A DNA stretch of 10,851 nt. Source: Oscillospiraceae bacterium. Lineage in GTDB: Bacteria; Bacillota; Clostridia; Oscillospirales; Ruminococcaceae. The notes below the pieces were generated by a model. It was given only the letters and a program-made list of their open reading frames with translations, did no database searches and was not told the DNA's origin. The position numbers and the translations under genes are program-made. Positions 1 to 7,005 of this stretch are shown in pieces. Within the stretch, counting starts at the first letter, position 1, and the number at the start of each line of letters is the position of its first letter. The DNA is taken from contig JAHZBJ010000058.1 in assembly GCA_019423445.1 (NCBI GenBank), positions 1-10,851 of the forward strand, in the 5' to 3' direction.

Positions 1-1
1 C

Positions 2-586
2 TTCGGGGATCTGGGGGTTCTGCTGGGTCAGGCCATCCGCCGTTCGGCCCTGTTCTCCCACCCCCACATGCAGCCGGCCGAGACCATCCGCGCCACGGTG
101 GTGGGCGCCGGCAGTCACACCACCACCCTCTCCGGCAGCACCATCGCCTACGAGGGAGTGGATTTTCCCTTCAAAAACCTGCCGGTCCTCTCTCTGACCC
201 CCGAAGAGGAGGCATTAGAGCCCGCGGCCCTCTCCGACGCGGTCCGGCGGAAGCTCCAGTGGTTCTGGGAGGACGGAACGCCGTCGCCGGTGGTGCTTTC
301 CCTCCGGGGAGAGCGAAGCCCTTCCTTTGACCGCATCGACGCGCTGGCCCGGGGCCTCGCCGACGGTCTGGAACCTCTGCGGTCGGCGGGCATTCCCCTG
401 ATGGTGCTGGTGGCCGAGGACATGGCCAAAGCCCTGGGACAGGCGCTTCTCTGCCGCCTTCCCCCGCCCCGGCAGCTTCTCTGCATGGACGGTCTCGACG
501 CCACGACCGGCGCCTATCTCGATATCGGCCATCCCGTGGGCAGCGCGTTGCCGGTGGTCGTCAAAACATTGCTATTTGAACGGTGA
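2..586 (+). CDS. eutA: EutA, ethanolamine ammonia-lyase reactivating factor (5' truncated)
   Basis: EutA is the ATP-dependent chaperone-like factor that reactivates ethanolamine ammonia-lyase by releasing damaged cobalamin from EutBC. Only the C-terminal part is present: the frame is open from base 2 with no need for an internal start, and it ends at TGA 584-586, giving about 194 residues of a protein usually near 470. Recognition rests on the segment reading IRATVVGAGSHTTTLSGSTI, a hallmark of EutA and part of its actin-like ATPase fold, followed by a stretch similar to FPFKNLPVL of enteric EutA. The stop codon lies within the ribosome binding site of eutB, so the two genes are probably translationally coupled. 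Glycine codons here are mixed (GGC, GGA, GGT) with few GGG, as in the first part of eutB and unlike the genes further right. The ATG at 68 is an internal methionine, not the start. Confidence 0.93.
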   Translation, partial: FGDLGVLLGQAIRRSALFSHPHMQPAETIRATVVGAGSHTTTLSGSTIAYEGVDFPFKNLPVLSLTPEEEALEPAALSDAVRRKLQWFWEDGTPSPVVLSLRGERSPSFDRIDALARGLADGLEPLRSAGIPLMVLVAEDMAKALGQALLCRLPPPRQLLCMDGLDATTGAYLDIGHPVGSALPVVVKTLLFER

Positions 587-590
587 GGTG
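585..590 (+). promoter_or_regulatory. Ribosome binding site of eutB, deciding a TTG start
   Basis: GAGGTG lies seven bases before TTG 598 and overlaps the eutA stop codon TGA 584-586. An in-frame GTG at 583 would have no spaced Shine-Dalgarno sequence and would add five residues (MRCLT) not typical of EutB, so TTG 598 is preferred. Confidence 0.7.
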
Positions 591-597
591 TCTTACT

Positions 598-1977
598 TTG
601 AATTTGAAAACCACGCTCTTTGGCAAGACCTACGCCTTCTCCGATCTCCGGGAGGTCATGGCCAAGGCCAATGAGGAAAAGTCCGGCGACCATCTGGCCG
701 GCATTGCCGCCGCCGACGCCCAGGAACGGGTGGCGGCCAAGGCCGTTCTGGCGGAAATCACGCTGAAAGATCTCTACGAAAATCCCGCCGTCCCCTATGA
801 ATCCGATGAAGTCACCCGGATCATCATCGACGGCGTCAACCGCCGCATCTACCAGGAAATCCAGAACTGGACCGTATCCGAGCTGCGGGAGTGGCTTCTG
901 AAGGAGACCACCACCGGCGACGACATCCGCCGCATCTCCCGGGGTCTGACCTCGGAAATGGTGGCGGCGGTGGCCAAGCTCATGGGCAATCTGGACCTGG
1001 TCTACGCGGCGTCGAAAATCCGTGTCACAGCCCACTGCAACACCACCATCGGCCTCCCCGGCACCCTTTCCTGCCGCCTTCAGCCCAACCACACCACCGA
1101 CGACCCCGACGGCATTATGGCGTCCCTCCTCGAGGGCCTGACCTACGGCGCCGGCGACGCGGTGCTGGGTCTGAACCCGGTGGACGACAGCGTGGAGAGC
1201 GTTACCCGCGTCCTCAAGCGGTTTGATGAAATCCGCAACAAGTGGTCCATCCCCACCCAGATCTGTGTCCTGGCCCATGTAACCACCCAAATGCAGGCGG
1301 TGGCCAAAGGCGCCCCCTCGGACCTCATCTTCCAGTCCATTGCCGGCAGCGAAAAGGGCAACGACGCCTTCGGCTTCAAGGCCGAAACTCTTGAGGAGGC
1401 CCGGCAGCAGATGCTCTCCGACGGCACCTGTGAAGGACCTAACGTCATGTACTTTGAGACGGGCCAGGGCTCGGAGCTCTCCTCCGACGCCCACTACGGC
1501 GCCGACCAGGTGACCATGGAGGCCCGGTGCTATGCCTACGCCCGGGAGTTCAAGCCCTTCATGGTGAACACGGTGGTGGGGTTCATCGGTCCCGAGTACC
1601 TCTACGACAGCCGCCAGGTGATCCGGGCGGGGCTTGAGGACCACTTTATGGGCAAGCTCAGCGGCATCCCCATGGGGTGCGACTGCTGTTACACCAACCA
1701 CATGATGGCGGAGCAGAACGACATCGAGAACCTGGCCCTCCTCCTGGGGGCCGCCGGGGCCAACTACATCCTGGGGGTCCCCACCAGCGACGACGTGATG
1801 CTCAACTACCAGACCAACGCCTACCACGACGCCGCCGCCATCCGGGAGATCCTGGGGCTGCGGCCCATCCGGGAATTCGACCTCTGGCTGGAAAAGATGG
1901 GGATCAGTGAAAACGGACGCCTCACCAGCCGGGCCGGGGATCCCACCATCTTCCTCAACAGAAAGGGGCGAGGCTGA
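598..1977 (+). CDS. eutB: Ethanolamine ammonia-lyase large (heavy) subunit EutB
   Basis: EutB is the catalytic subunit of adenosylcobalamin-dependent ethanolamine ammonia-lyase, which with EutC converts ethanolamine to acetaldehyde and ammonia inside the microcompartment. The 459-residue product matches the usual length (about 453). With the TTG 598 start it begins MNLKTTLFGKTYAF, the normal EutB N-terminus, and the known active-site residues fall at the E. coli positions: R160 and Q162 in RLQPN, N193 in GLNPVDD, F258, E287 in YFETGQGSE and D362 in MGCDCCYTNH. No key residue is missing. It is followed two bases later by eutC, so expression is coupled. An oddity is a sharp change in glycine codons near base 1561 (residue 322): GGC dominates before and GGG after. 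The protein remains intact across this point. Identity is as certain as can be had without a search. Confidence 0.98.
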   Translation: MNLKTTLFGKTYAFSDLREVMAKANEEKSGDHLAGIAAADAQERVAAKAVLAEITLKDLYENPAVPYESDEVTRIIIDGVNRRIYQEIQNWTVSELREWLLKETTTGDDIRRISRGLTSEMVAAVAKLMGNLDLVYAASKIRVTAHCNTTIGLPGTLSCRLQPNHTTDDPDGIMASLLEGLTYGAGDAVLGLNPVDDSVESVTRVLKRFDEIRNKWSIPTQICVLAHVTTQMQAVAKGAPSDLIFQSIAGSEKGNDAFGFKAETLEEARQQMLSDGTCEGPNVMYFETGQGSELSSDAHYGADQVTMEARCYAYAREFKPFMVNTVVGFIGPEYLYDSRQVIRAGLEDHFMGKLSGIPMGCDCCYTNHMMAEQNDIENLALLLGAAGANYILGVPTSDDVMLNYQTNAYHDAAAIREILGLRPIREFDLWLEKMGISENGRLTSRAGDPTIFLNRKGRG

Positions 1978-1979
1978 CC

Positions 1980-2966
1980 ATGCTGGACCAACGGACCATC
2001 GACGCCATCGCGGAGGAGATCATCCGCCGGATGGGGGCCCAGGAGCAGCCCCCCTCCCCCGCTTCTCCCCCTCCCGCCGTACCTGGCTCCCGGGACTCCG
2101 GGGCGGGACGGGACTCCTTTTTCCCCCGCTCCCACCGGGAGGACGGCGCCGGAGCGGCGCCGCCGCCAGGGGGCCAGCCCCGGGGCACCGGCACCCCTCC
2201 CCCCGGGGAGATGGAGGACATCGCCAGCCGGGAACAGCGGGCCATCCCCACCCTCCGGGACCCTGAGGACTACGACGCCCTCATCCGGATGAAGGGGAAA
2301 ACCAGCGCCCGGATCGGGGTGGGCCGGTGCGGTCCCCGGCTCCTCACCAAGACCCTCCTGACCCTCCGGGCCGACCACGCCATGGCCCGGGACGCGGTGT
2401 TCACCGACGTGGACCCCGCCTTCCTGGAGCAGAACGGCCTCTTCTCGGTCCAGACCAGGTGCGGCGACAAAAACACCCACATCACCCGGCCGGACCTGGG
2501 CCGGCAGCTCTCGGAGGAAGGGGTCAAAACCATCCTGGAGAAATGCAAAAAAGGGGTCCAGGTCCAGCTCATCGTTTCCGACGGTCTCTCTTCCAAGGCC
2601 ATCGAGGCCAATGTCCAGAACGCCCTCCCCGCCATTCAGGAGGGGCTGCGCCAGCGGGGCATCTCGGTGGGAACCCCCTTCTTCGTCCGGTTCGGGCGGG
2701 TTGCGGTGGAGGACCAGATCGCGGAGCTTCTGGAGGCGGAGGTGGTCTGCATCCTCATCGGTGAACGGCCGGGCCTTGCCACCGCCGAGAGTATGAGCGC
2801 CTACATCTGCTACCGGGCCAAGGTGGGACAGCCGGAAGCCCGCCGCACCGTGGTGAGCAACATCCACAGCGGGGGCATATCCGCCGTGGAGGCGGGAGCC
2901 TATATCGCCGAGTTGATTCAGAAGATCCTTGCCGCCAAGGCCAGCGGCGTGGAACTCCAGAAATAA
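1980..2966 (+). CDS. eutC: Ethanolamine ammonia-lyase small (light) subunit EutC
   Basis: EutC is the cobalamin-binding small subunit that pairs with EutB in ethanolamine ammonia-lyase. The product has 328 residues, somewhat longer than the roughly 295 of enteric EutC. Residues 1-20 form a predicted amphipathic helix (TIDAIAEEIIRRM) of the kind that targets cargo into microcompartments. Residues about 21-77 are a low-complexity linker rich in Pro, Gly, Ser and Arg. The conserved body starts near residue 85 (REQRAIPTLRDPEDYDAL) and contains the typical RIGVGRCGPR, VSDGLSSKAIEAN and ERPGLATAESMSAYI segments, the last belonging to the cobalamin-contacting domain. The ATG at 1980 follows the eutB stop by two bases, with a purine-rich GGGGCGAGG just upstream. 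The linker DNA is extremely GC-rich and likely structured. Function is certain; the exact linker limits are approximate. Confidence 0.97.
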   Translation: MLDQRTIDAIAEEIIRRMGAQEQPPSPASPPPAVPGSRDSGAGRDSFFPRSHREDGAGAAPPPGGQPRGTGTPPPGEMEDIASREQRAIPTLRDPEDYDALIRMKGKTSARIGVGRCGPRLLTKTLLTLRADHAMARDAVFTDVDPAFLEQNGLFSVQTRCGDKNTHITRPDLGRQLSEEGVKTILEKCKKGVQVQLIVSDGLSSKAIEANVQNALPAIQEGLRQRGISVGTPFFVRFGRVAVEDQIAELLEAEVVCILIGERPGLATAESMSAYICYRAKVGQPEARRTVVSNIHSGGISAVEAGAYIAELIQKILAAKASGVELQK

Positions 2967-2972
2967 GGGAAG

Positions 2973-2977
2973 GGAGG
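2973..2977 (+). promoter_or_regulatory. Ribosome binding site of eutL, deciding the start
   Basis: GGAGG lies eight bases before ATG 2986. This start gives a protein whose N-terminus aligns with EutL. The frame remains open upstream into eutC (ATG at 2929), but that longer version would add unrelated residues and has no comparable site. Confidence 0.75.
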
Positions 2978-2985
2978 AAACAGCC

Positions 2986-3642
2986 ATGACAGGAGACGCC
3001 CTTCGCACCACCGTCCTGAGCCTGCGGATCATCCCCAACCCGGAACGGCCCCTGCTGGCCCAGCTGAACGTTCCGGAGGGGCACCGGAGCCTGGGGCTCA
3101 TCACCACCGACTGCGACGATGTTTCCTACGCCGCCCTGGACGAAGCCACCAAAAAGGCGGAGGTCCAGGTGGTCTATGCCAAGAGCATGTACGCCGGGGC
3201 CAAAAACGCCTCCCAGCGCCTGGCGGGGGAATTCATCGGCATCCTCTCCGCCCCAGGGCCGGCCCAGGTCCGCAGCGGCCTGGAAGCGGCGGAAGAGTAC
3301 ATCCGCAGCCAGGCCACCTTCTACAGCGCCGACCCGGGGGACACCATTGCCTACTTCGCCCACTGCATCCCCCAGACCGGCACCTACCTCTCCCGGATGG
3401 CAGGGGTACCTGAGGGGACCCCTATGGCCTACCTCATCGCCCCGCCCATGGAGGCCATGGTGGGGCTGGACGCAGCCCTCAAGGCCGCCCGGGTGGAACT
3501 GAAAGTCTTTTACGGCCCCCCCACCGAAACCAACTTCGCAGGGGGACTCCTCATCGGCAGACAGTACGCCTGCCAAATGGCCTGCGACGCCTTCGCCCGG
3601 ACCGCCCGGGAGATCGCCGCCCAGCCCATCCAGCTTCAGTGA
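2986..3642 (+). CDS. eutL: EutL, tandem-BMC trimeric shell protein
   Basis: EutL is a shell protein with two fused, circularly permuted BMC domains; its trimers tile the compartment facets and carry a gated central pore thought to pass larger molecules. The 218-residue length equals that of the family (219 in E. coli). Recognisable segments are HRSLGLITTDCDDVSYAALDE near residues 29-49, VVYAKSMYAGA, the middle stretch TIAYFAHCIPQTGTYLSRMAG, then GTPMAYLIAPPMEAMVGLDAALKAA and the end PPTETNFAGGLLIGRQYACQMAC; each has a clear counterpart in enteric EutL. The gene sits between the lyase genes and eutE, the usual Firmicutes arrangement. It is separated from eutC by 19 bases holding its ribosome binding site. 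Nothing appears truncated. Confidence 0.97.
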   Translation: MTGDALRTTVLSLRIIPNPERPLLAQLNVPEGHRSLGLITTDCDDVSYAALDEATKKAEVQVVYAKSMYAGAKNASQRLAGEFIGILSAPGPAQVRSGLEAAEEYIRSQATFYSADPGDTIAYFAHCIPQTGTYLSRMAGVPEGTPMAYLIAPPMEAMVGLDAALKAARVELKVFYGPPTETNFAGGLLIGRQYACQMACDAFARTAREIAAQPIQLQ

Positions 3643-3643
3643 C

Positions 3644-3650
3644 AAGGAGG
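3644..3650 (+). promoter_or_regulatory. Ribosome binding site of eutE, supporting a TTG start
   Basis: AAGGAGG, a near-perfect anti-16S match, lies seven bases before TTG 3658 and begins one base after the eutL stop (TGA 3640-3642). No ATG or GTG start in this frame has a comparable site. Confidence 0.75.
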
Positions 3651-3657
3651 GATATTC

Positions 3658-5160
3658 TTGGATCGGGACCTGCAATCGATACAGGAGGTCAGGGACCTCA
3701 TCGCCCGGGCCAGGTCGGCCCAAAGGGAGCTGGCGGAATACCCCCAGGAAAAACTGGACGCCATCTGCCAAGCCGTGGCCCAGGCCTGCGCCGCCAAAGC
3801 GGAGCCTTTGGCCAAAATGGCGGTGGAAGAAACGGGATACGGCGTCTGGCAGGACAAGGTGCTGAAAAACCTCCTGGGGAGCACCATTACCTGGGAGAGC
3901 GTCCGTGAAATGCGCTGTGTTGGCCTTCTCCGGGAGGACAACGCCCGGGGCCTCATGGAGGTGGGGGTGCCCATGGGGGTGGTAGCCGCCCTGATTCCCT
4001 CCACCAACCCCACCAGCACCACCATGTACAAGTCCATTATCGCCCTCAAGGCCGGGAACGCCATCGTCCTCAGCCCTCACCCCGGGGCCAAGAACTGCAT
4101 CATCGAAACGGCCAAGATCATCGCCGAGGCCGCCAAAAAGGCAGGGGCCCCTGACGGGGCGGTGGGGTGCATCACCATCACCACCATGGAGGCCACCAAC
4201 GCCCTCCTTACCAGCCGGGACATCGGGGTGATCCTGGCTACCGGAGGAGAGGCCATGGTCCGGGCCGCCTACTCCTCCGGCAACCCCGCCATCGGGGTGG
4301 GACCCGGCAACGGCCCGGCCTTTATCGAGCGCACCGCCGACATCCCCATGGCCGTCAAGCACATCCTGGATTCCAAAACCTTTGACAACGGCACCATCTG
4401 CGCCTCGGAACAGTCCATCGTTACCGAGCGCTGTATCCAGGAGAAGGTGGAGGCGGAACTCCGGCGCCAGGGGGCCTACTTCCTCAGTCCGGAGGAATCC
4501 CAAAAGCTGGGAGGCCTGCTGCTCCGGGCCAACGGCACCATGAATCCCAAGATCGTGGGGAAATCCGCCCAGGACATCGCTCAGATGGCAGGGCTCCGGG
4601 TGCCGGAGGGGACCCGGGTGCTGGTCTCCCCCCAGACCCAGGTGGGGAAGCAGAACCCCTATTCCCGGGAAAAGCTTTGTCCGGTGCTGGCCTTCTATGT
4701 GGAAGATAACTGGGAAAAGGCCTGCCAGCGGTCCATCGCCATCCTCCAGAACGAGGGGGCAGGCCACACCATGACCATCCACAGCCAGGACCGCAACGTT
4801 ATCCGGGAGTTTGCCCTGAAAAAGCCGGTGTCCCGGCTGCTGGTAAACACCCCCGGGGCACTGGGAGGGGTGGGGGCCACCACCAACCTGCCCCCTGCCC
4901 TGACTCTGGGGTGCGGCGCCGTGGGGGGCAGCGCCACCAGCGACAACATCCGCCGGGTGGCCTGGGGAGTCCGGGAACTGGAAGAGCTTCGGGGCCAGAA
5001 CCCCGCCCCGCCCAGAGCCGCCGCCGGGGGAAGCACCCTGGCCCAGGCCCGGGAACAGCCCCGGCCCCCGGAACTGAACATCCCCGCCGGAGGGAGCTTC
5101 TCCCCCGAGGATGTGGAGGCCATTACCCGGGCGGTGATGGCAAAGCTTGCCGCCCGGTAG
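3658..5160 (+). CDS. eutE: EutE, CoA-acylating acetaldehyde dehydrogenase
   Basis: EutE oxidises acetaldehyde with NAD+ and CoA to acetyl-CoA in the compartment lumen. The 500-residue product is an aldehyde dehydrogenase of the acylating (EutE/PduP) group: the VPMGVVAALIPSTNPTSTTM cofactor-domain segment is at about residues 104-123, GVGPGNGPAFI follows near 213-223, and the catalytic cysteine is C248 in NGTICASEQS. After the catalytic body, residues about 446-480 form a Pro/Ala/Gly-rich linker, and the last 20 residues (FSPEDVEAITRAVMAKLAAR) form an amphipathic helix that looks like a C-terminal encapsulation peptide. In enteric EutE the targeting tail is N-terminal, so the placement here is of the clostridial style. 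TTG start supported by a strong Shine-Dalgarno site. PduP of propanediol loci is a close relative, but the eut context favours EutE. Confidence 0.97.
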   Translation: MDRDLQSIQEVRDLIARARSAQRELAEYPQEKLDAICQAVAQACAAKAEPLAKMAVEETGYGVWQDKVLKNLLGSTITWESVREMRCVGLLREDNARGLMEVGVPMGVVAALIPSTNPTSTTMYKSIIALKAGNAIVLSPHPGAKNCIIETAKIIAEAAKKAGAPDGAVGCITITTMEATNALLTSRDIGVILATGGEAMVRAAYSSGNPAIGVGPGNGPAFIERTADIPMAVKHILDSKTFDNGTICASEQSIVTERCIQEKVEAELRRQGAYFLSPEESQKLGGLLLRANGTMNPKIVGKSAQDIAQMAGLRVPEGTRVLVSPQTQVGKQNPYSREKLCPVLAFYVEDNWEKACQRSIAILQNEGAGHTMTIHSQDRNVIREFALKKPVSRLLVNTPGALGGVGATTNLPPALTLGCGAVGGSATSDNIRRVAWGVRELEELRGQNPAPPRAAAGGSTLAQAREQPRPPELNIPAGGSFSPEDVEAITRAVMAKLAAR

Positions 5161-5192
5161 GGCGAAACCGGTCCGTACAGTCAATTCAGTCT

Positions 5193-5208
5193 GCGGGGAC
5201 ATCCCCGC
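5193..5208 (+). other. Intercistronic hairpin upstream of eutM
   Basis: GCGGGG (5193-5198) pairs perfectly with CCCCGC (5203-5208) around the tetraloop ACAT. It lies in the 65-base eutE-eutM gap, immediately before the eutM ribosome binding site (AAGGAGG, 5210-5216). There is no downstream T-run, so it is not a standard terminator. It may set the 5' end or stability of a processed eutM message, which is an inference. Confidence 0.5.
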
Positions 5209-5225
5209 CAAGGAGGTAACGAAAT

Positions 5226-5510
5226 ATGGCAGAGACATTGTTGGCACTGGGTATGGTGGAAACCAAGGGGCTGGTAGGCTCCATTGAGGCGGCGGATGCC
5301 ATGGTGAAAGCCGCCAATGTAAACCTTATCGGCAAAGTCCATGTGGGCGGCGGTCTGGTCACCGTCATGGTCCGGGGAGATGTGGGAGCCGTCAAGGCCG
5401 CCACCGACGCCGGGGCCGCCGCCGCGGCCAAGGTCGGGGAGCTGGTAAGCGTCCACGTCATCCCCAGACCCCACAGCGAGGTGGAGTACATCCTCCCCAC
5501 CCTGAAGTAA
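5226..5510 (+). CDS. eutM: EutM, single-BMC hexameric shell protein
   Basis: EutM is the major hexagonal facet protein of the ethanolamine compartment. The 94-residue product is a single Pfam-type BMC domain: LGMVETKGLVGSIEAADAMV near residues 8-27, the conserved hexamer-edge lysine K28, the pore loop HVGGGL at about 39-44, MVRGDVGAVKAATDAG at about 48-63 and VSVHVIPRPHSEVE near 74-87. It is closest in appearance to EutM/PduA; eutK, which carries an extra C-terminal nucleic-acid-binding domain, is excluded by length. Start ATG 5226 has AAGGAGG nine bases upstream. The hairpin just ahead of this site, and an ATG start with a near-consensus ribosome site, fit a gene needing high expression. Only one gene of this class is present in the window; such loci often carry more than one copy. 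Confidence 0.95.
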   Translation: MAETLLALGMVETKGLVGSIEAADAMVKAANVNLIGKVHVGGGLVTVMVRGDVGAVKAATDAGAAAAAKVGELVSVHVIPRPHSEVEYILPTLK

Positions 5511-5523
5511 GGAGAAGGAGACC

Positions 5524-6270
5524 ATGGGAAAGATCATCACCGAGGCCGACCTGCGGAGCCATCCCCTCCCCCCCGGCACCCGGCAGTTTTCGGTGGAGGA
5601 AGGGGTTTTCGTCACCGAATCCGCCCGGGCCTGGCTGGAAAAGCGGGACATCGAGCTGGTGATCCGCCCGGCGGGCTCCGCCTGCGGCGGGATGCCCCGC
5701 ACCCCTCTGGAGGACCGGGGAGTCCGGACCTACCTGGACGCCGCCACCGGCCGGGCTCTGGGAAAGGAAAAGCCGGAGGAGATGACCCATCTCCGGGGGA
5801 ACCTGCTGGTCCCCAAAACCCATCCCCGGATCGTCTTCCGGGGGAAGCTTGACAGTCTGGAAGCCGCCATCCTGGAGGCCCAGGCCCTGGCCCACCGCCA
5901 AGGGGCGGCAGGGCTCCGGGACGACCTGGGCCAGGTGCTGGGCAGGGTCCGGGCGGTGCTGGGCGCCGAGGTGAAGGGCACTCCCCTGAAGGAAGAGCTT
6001 CTCCTTGGGCTGGACCAGGCGGGGCTGCGCCGGGTCTCCCACAACGTCAAGGGGGAGCTGGGCATCGACCATCCCGTCCCCTCCTGGGAGATGGGGGAGC
6101 TGGCCCTGCGCCTCAACTGGCTGCGAACCCAGGTCCGGGAAGCGGAGCTGGCGGCGGCAGCAGCCTTCATGGCCCCGGGGGAAGCCCCCCGGCCGGACAT
6201 TATCCGGGAGCTGAACCGCCTGAGCAGCGCGGTGTATATTCTCTTTTGCCGCCAGGTGGCGGGAAAGTAA
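5524..6270 (+). CDS. eutT: EutT, ATP:cob(I)alamin adenosyltransferase (metal-motif-free Firmicutes type)
   Basis: EutT makes adenosylcobalamin for the EutBC lyase by transferring the adenosyl group of ATP to cob(I)alamin. The 248-residue product keeps the family body: THLRGNLLVPKTHPRIVFRG near residues 88-107, LDSLEAAILEAQALAHRQ, ELALRLNWLRTQVREAELAAA and the C-terminal RPDIIRELNRLSSAVYILF, each with a counterpart in E. coli EutT (267 residues). It lacks the HX11CCX2C metal-binding motif of the enteric enzyme; it has only two cysteines, one in SACGG and one in FCRQ near the end. A metal-independent EutT class is known from Listeria and other Firmicutes, and this gene fits it. Residues 5-48 (IITEADLR...FVTESARAWLEKRDIELVI) form a small module seen also at the end of the unknown protein at 7045-7689. 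Start ATG 5524; AAGGAG 5509-5514 overlaps the eutM stop. Confidence 0.93.
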   Translation: MGKIITEADLRSHPLPPGTRQFSVEEGVFVTESARAWLEKRDIELVIRPAGSACGGMPRTPLEDRGVRTYLDAATGRALGKEKPEEMTHLRGNLLVPKTHPRIVFRGKLDSLEAAILEAQALAHRQGAAGLRDDLGQVLGRVRAVLGAEVKGTPLKEELLLGLDQAGLRRVSHNVKGELGIDHPVPSWEMGELALRLNWLRTQVREAELAAAAAFMAPGEAPRPDIIRELNRLSSAVYILFCRQVAGK

Positions 6271-6273
6271 CCT

Positions 6274-6300
6274 GGAGGCACGGGACCCGGGCCCGCCTCC
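6274..6300 (+). other. Intercistronic stem-loop between eutT and pduL
   Basis: GGAGGC (6274-6279) plus GGG (6282-6284) pair with CCC (6292-6294) plus GCCTCC (6295-6300), leaving a two-base bulge and a seven-base loop. No T-run follows (the next bases are ACCCAGAAAAATG), so it is not a canonical intrinsic terminator. It may be an mRNA processing or stability element; that role is inferred. Confidence 0.5.
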
Positions 6301-6336
6301 ACCCAGAAAAATGCCCCGGGAAAAGGAGGGTCCGTC

Positions 6337-7005
6337 ATGGATTTTTGCGAAAAAGAGATCCGTGAGATGGTGGAGCGGGTACTGAGCCAGTGCAGCCGCC
6401 AGGGGGTGGAACCCCCTGCCGGGGCGGGGCCCGGAGGGGGACAGTTCCCGGTGGAGGCCTCCGCCCGCCATGTCCACCTGACCCGGGAGGCGGTGGAAGC
6501 CCTCTTCGGCCCCGGCGCCCGCCTCACCAAAAAACGGGACCTGAGCCAGCCCGGGGAGTTCCTCAGCGACCAGCGGGTGAAGCTGGTGACCCCCAAGGGG
6601 GAGATTTCCAACGTGGCGGTGCTTGGCCCGGAACGGGGGGCCGTCCAGGTGGAACTCTCCCTCACCGACGCCAGGGTCCTGGGGGTCCGGGCCCCTGTGA
6701 ACCTTTCCGGGGACCTCTCGGGAGCCGGGGATGTCTGGCTGGTGGGGGAACGGGGGATGCTCCCCGCCCCGGGAAGCGCCATCGCCGCCCGGGCCCACAT
6801 CCACATGACCCCCGCAGATGCCTCCCGCCTGGGAGTCCGGGACGGGGAGGTGGTCCGGGTGAGGGTGGATTCCGGCCGGCCGGTGACCTTCGACCAGGTG
6901 GTGATCCGGGTGAAGGAGAGCTTCGCCCTGGCTATGCACATCGACTTTGACGAAGCCAATGCCTGCGCCCTGGGGAAGGATTCCCTGGGGCGGATCGTGA
7001 AATAG
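6337..7005 (+). CDS. pduL: PduL-type phosphotransacylase (EutD role)
   Basis: This enzyme converts acetyl-CoA and phosphate to acetyl phosphate, recycling CoA inside the compartment. The 222-residue product is PduL-type, unrelated to classical Pta. Metal ligands are visible at H45 and H47 (ASARHVHLT), E106 (AVQVELS), H154 and H156 (ARAHIHMTP) and H201 (AMHIDFDEANAC), with the spacing known for PduL zinc sites. Residues about 4-20 (CEKEIREMVERVLSQCS) form an amphipathic N-terminal helix typical of an encapsulation peptide, followed by a Gly/Pro-rich linker to residue 36. In Firmicutes eut operons this gene is often called eutD, although it belongs to the PduL family. Start ATG 6337 has AAGGAGG seven bases upstream. 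Flanked on both sides by hairpins (6274-6300 and 7006-7024). Confidence 0.96.
   Translation: MDFCEKEIREMVERVLSQCSRQGVEPPAGAGPGGGQFPVEASARHVHLTREAVEALFGPGARLTKKRDLSQPGEFLSDQRVKLVTPKGEISNVAVLGPERGAVQVELSLTDARVLGVRAPVNLSGDLSGAGDVWLVGERGMLPAPGSAIAARAHIHMTPADASRLGVRDGEVVRVRVDSGRPVTFDQVVIRVKESFALAMHIDFDEANACALGKDSLGRIVK

Noticed and set aside
514..1827. Long open frame on the minus strand opposite eutB
   Set aside because: High-GC codon bias leaves the complementary frame open; the composition (His/Gly/Val-rich) resembles no protein, there is no ribosome site, and eutB on the plus strand has all catalytic residues.
4167..4190. Histidine-tag-like run (CATCACCATCACCACC) in another frame of eutE
   Set aside because: It is read in the EutE frame as CITITTMEA, a normal part of the enzyme; the His run exists only in an unused frame and is not evidence of a vector.
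2755..5247. Very long (830-codon) minus-strand open frame spanning eutC to eutM
   Set aside because: It crosses several well-supported genes and gaps, is rich in Gly/His/Pro, and is explained as the mirror of GC-rich third-position usage in eutL and eutE.
5226..5510. Assignment as EutK
   Set aside because: EutK carries an added C-terminal helix-turn-helix-like domain; this protein stops after a single BMC domain.
6274..6300. Intrinsic terminator after eutT
   Set aside because: The stem is good, but no T-run follows and downstream genes belong to the same pathway, so transcription probably continues.
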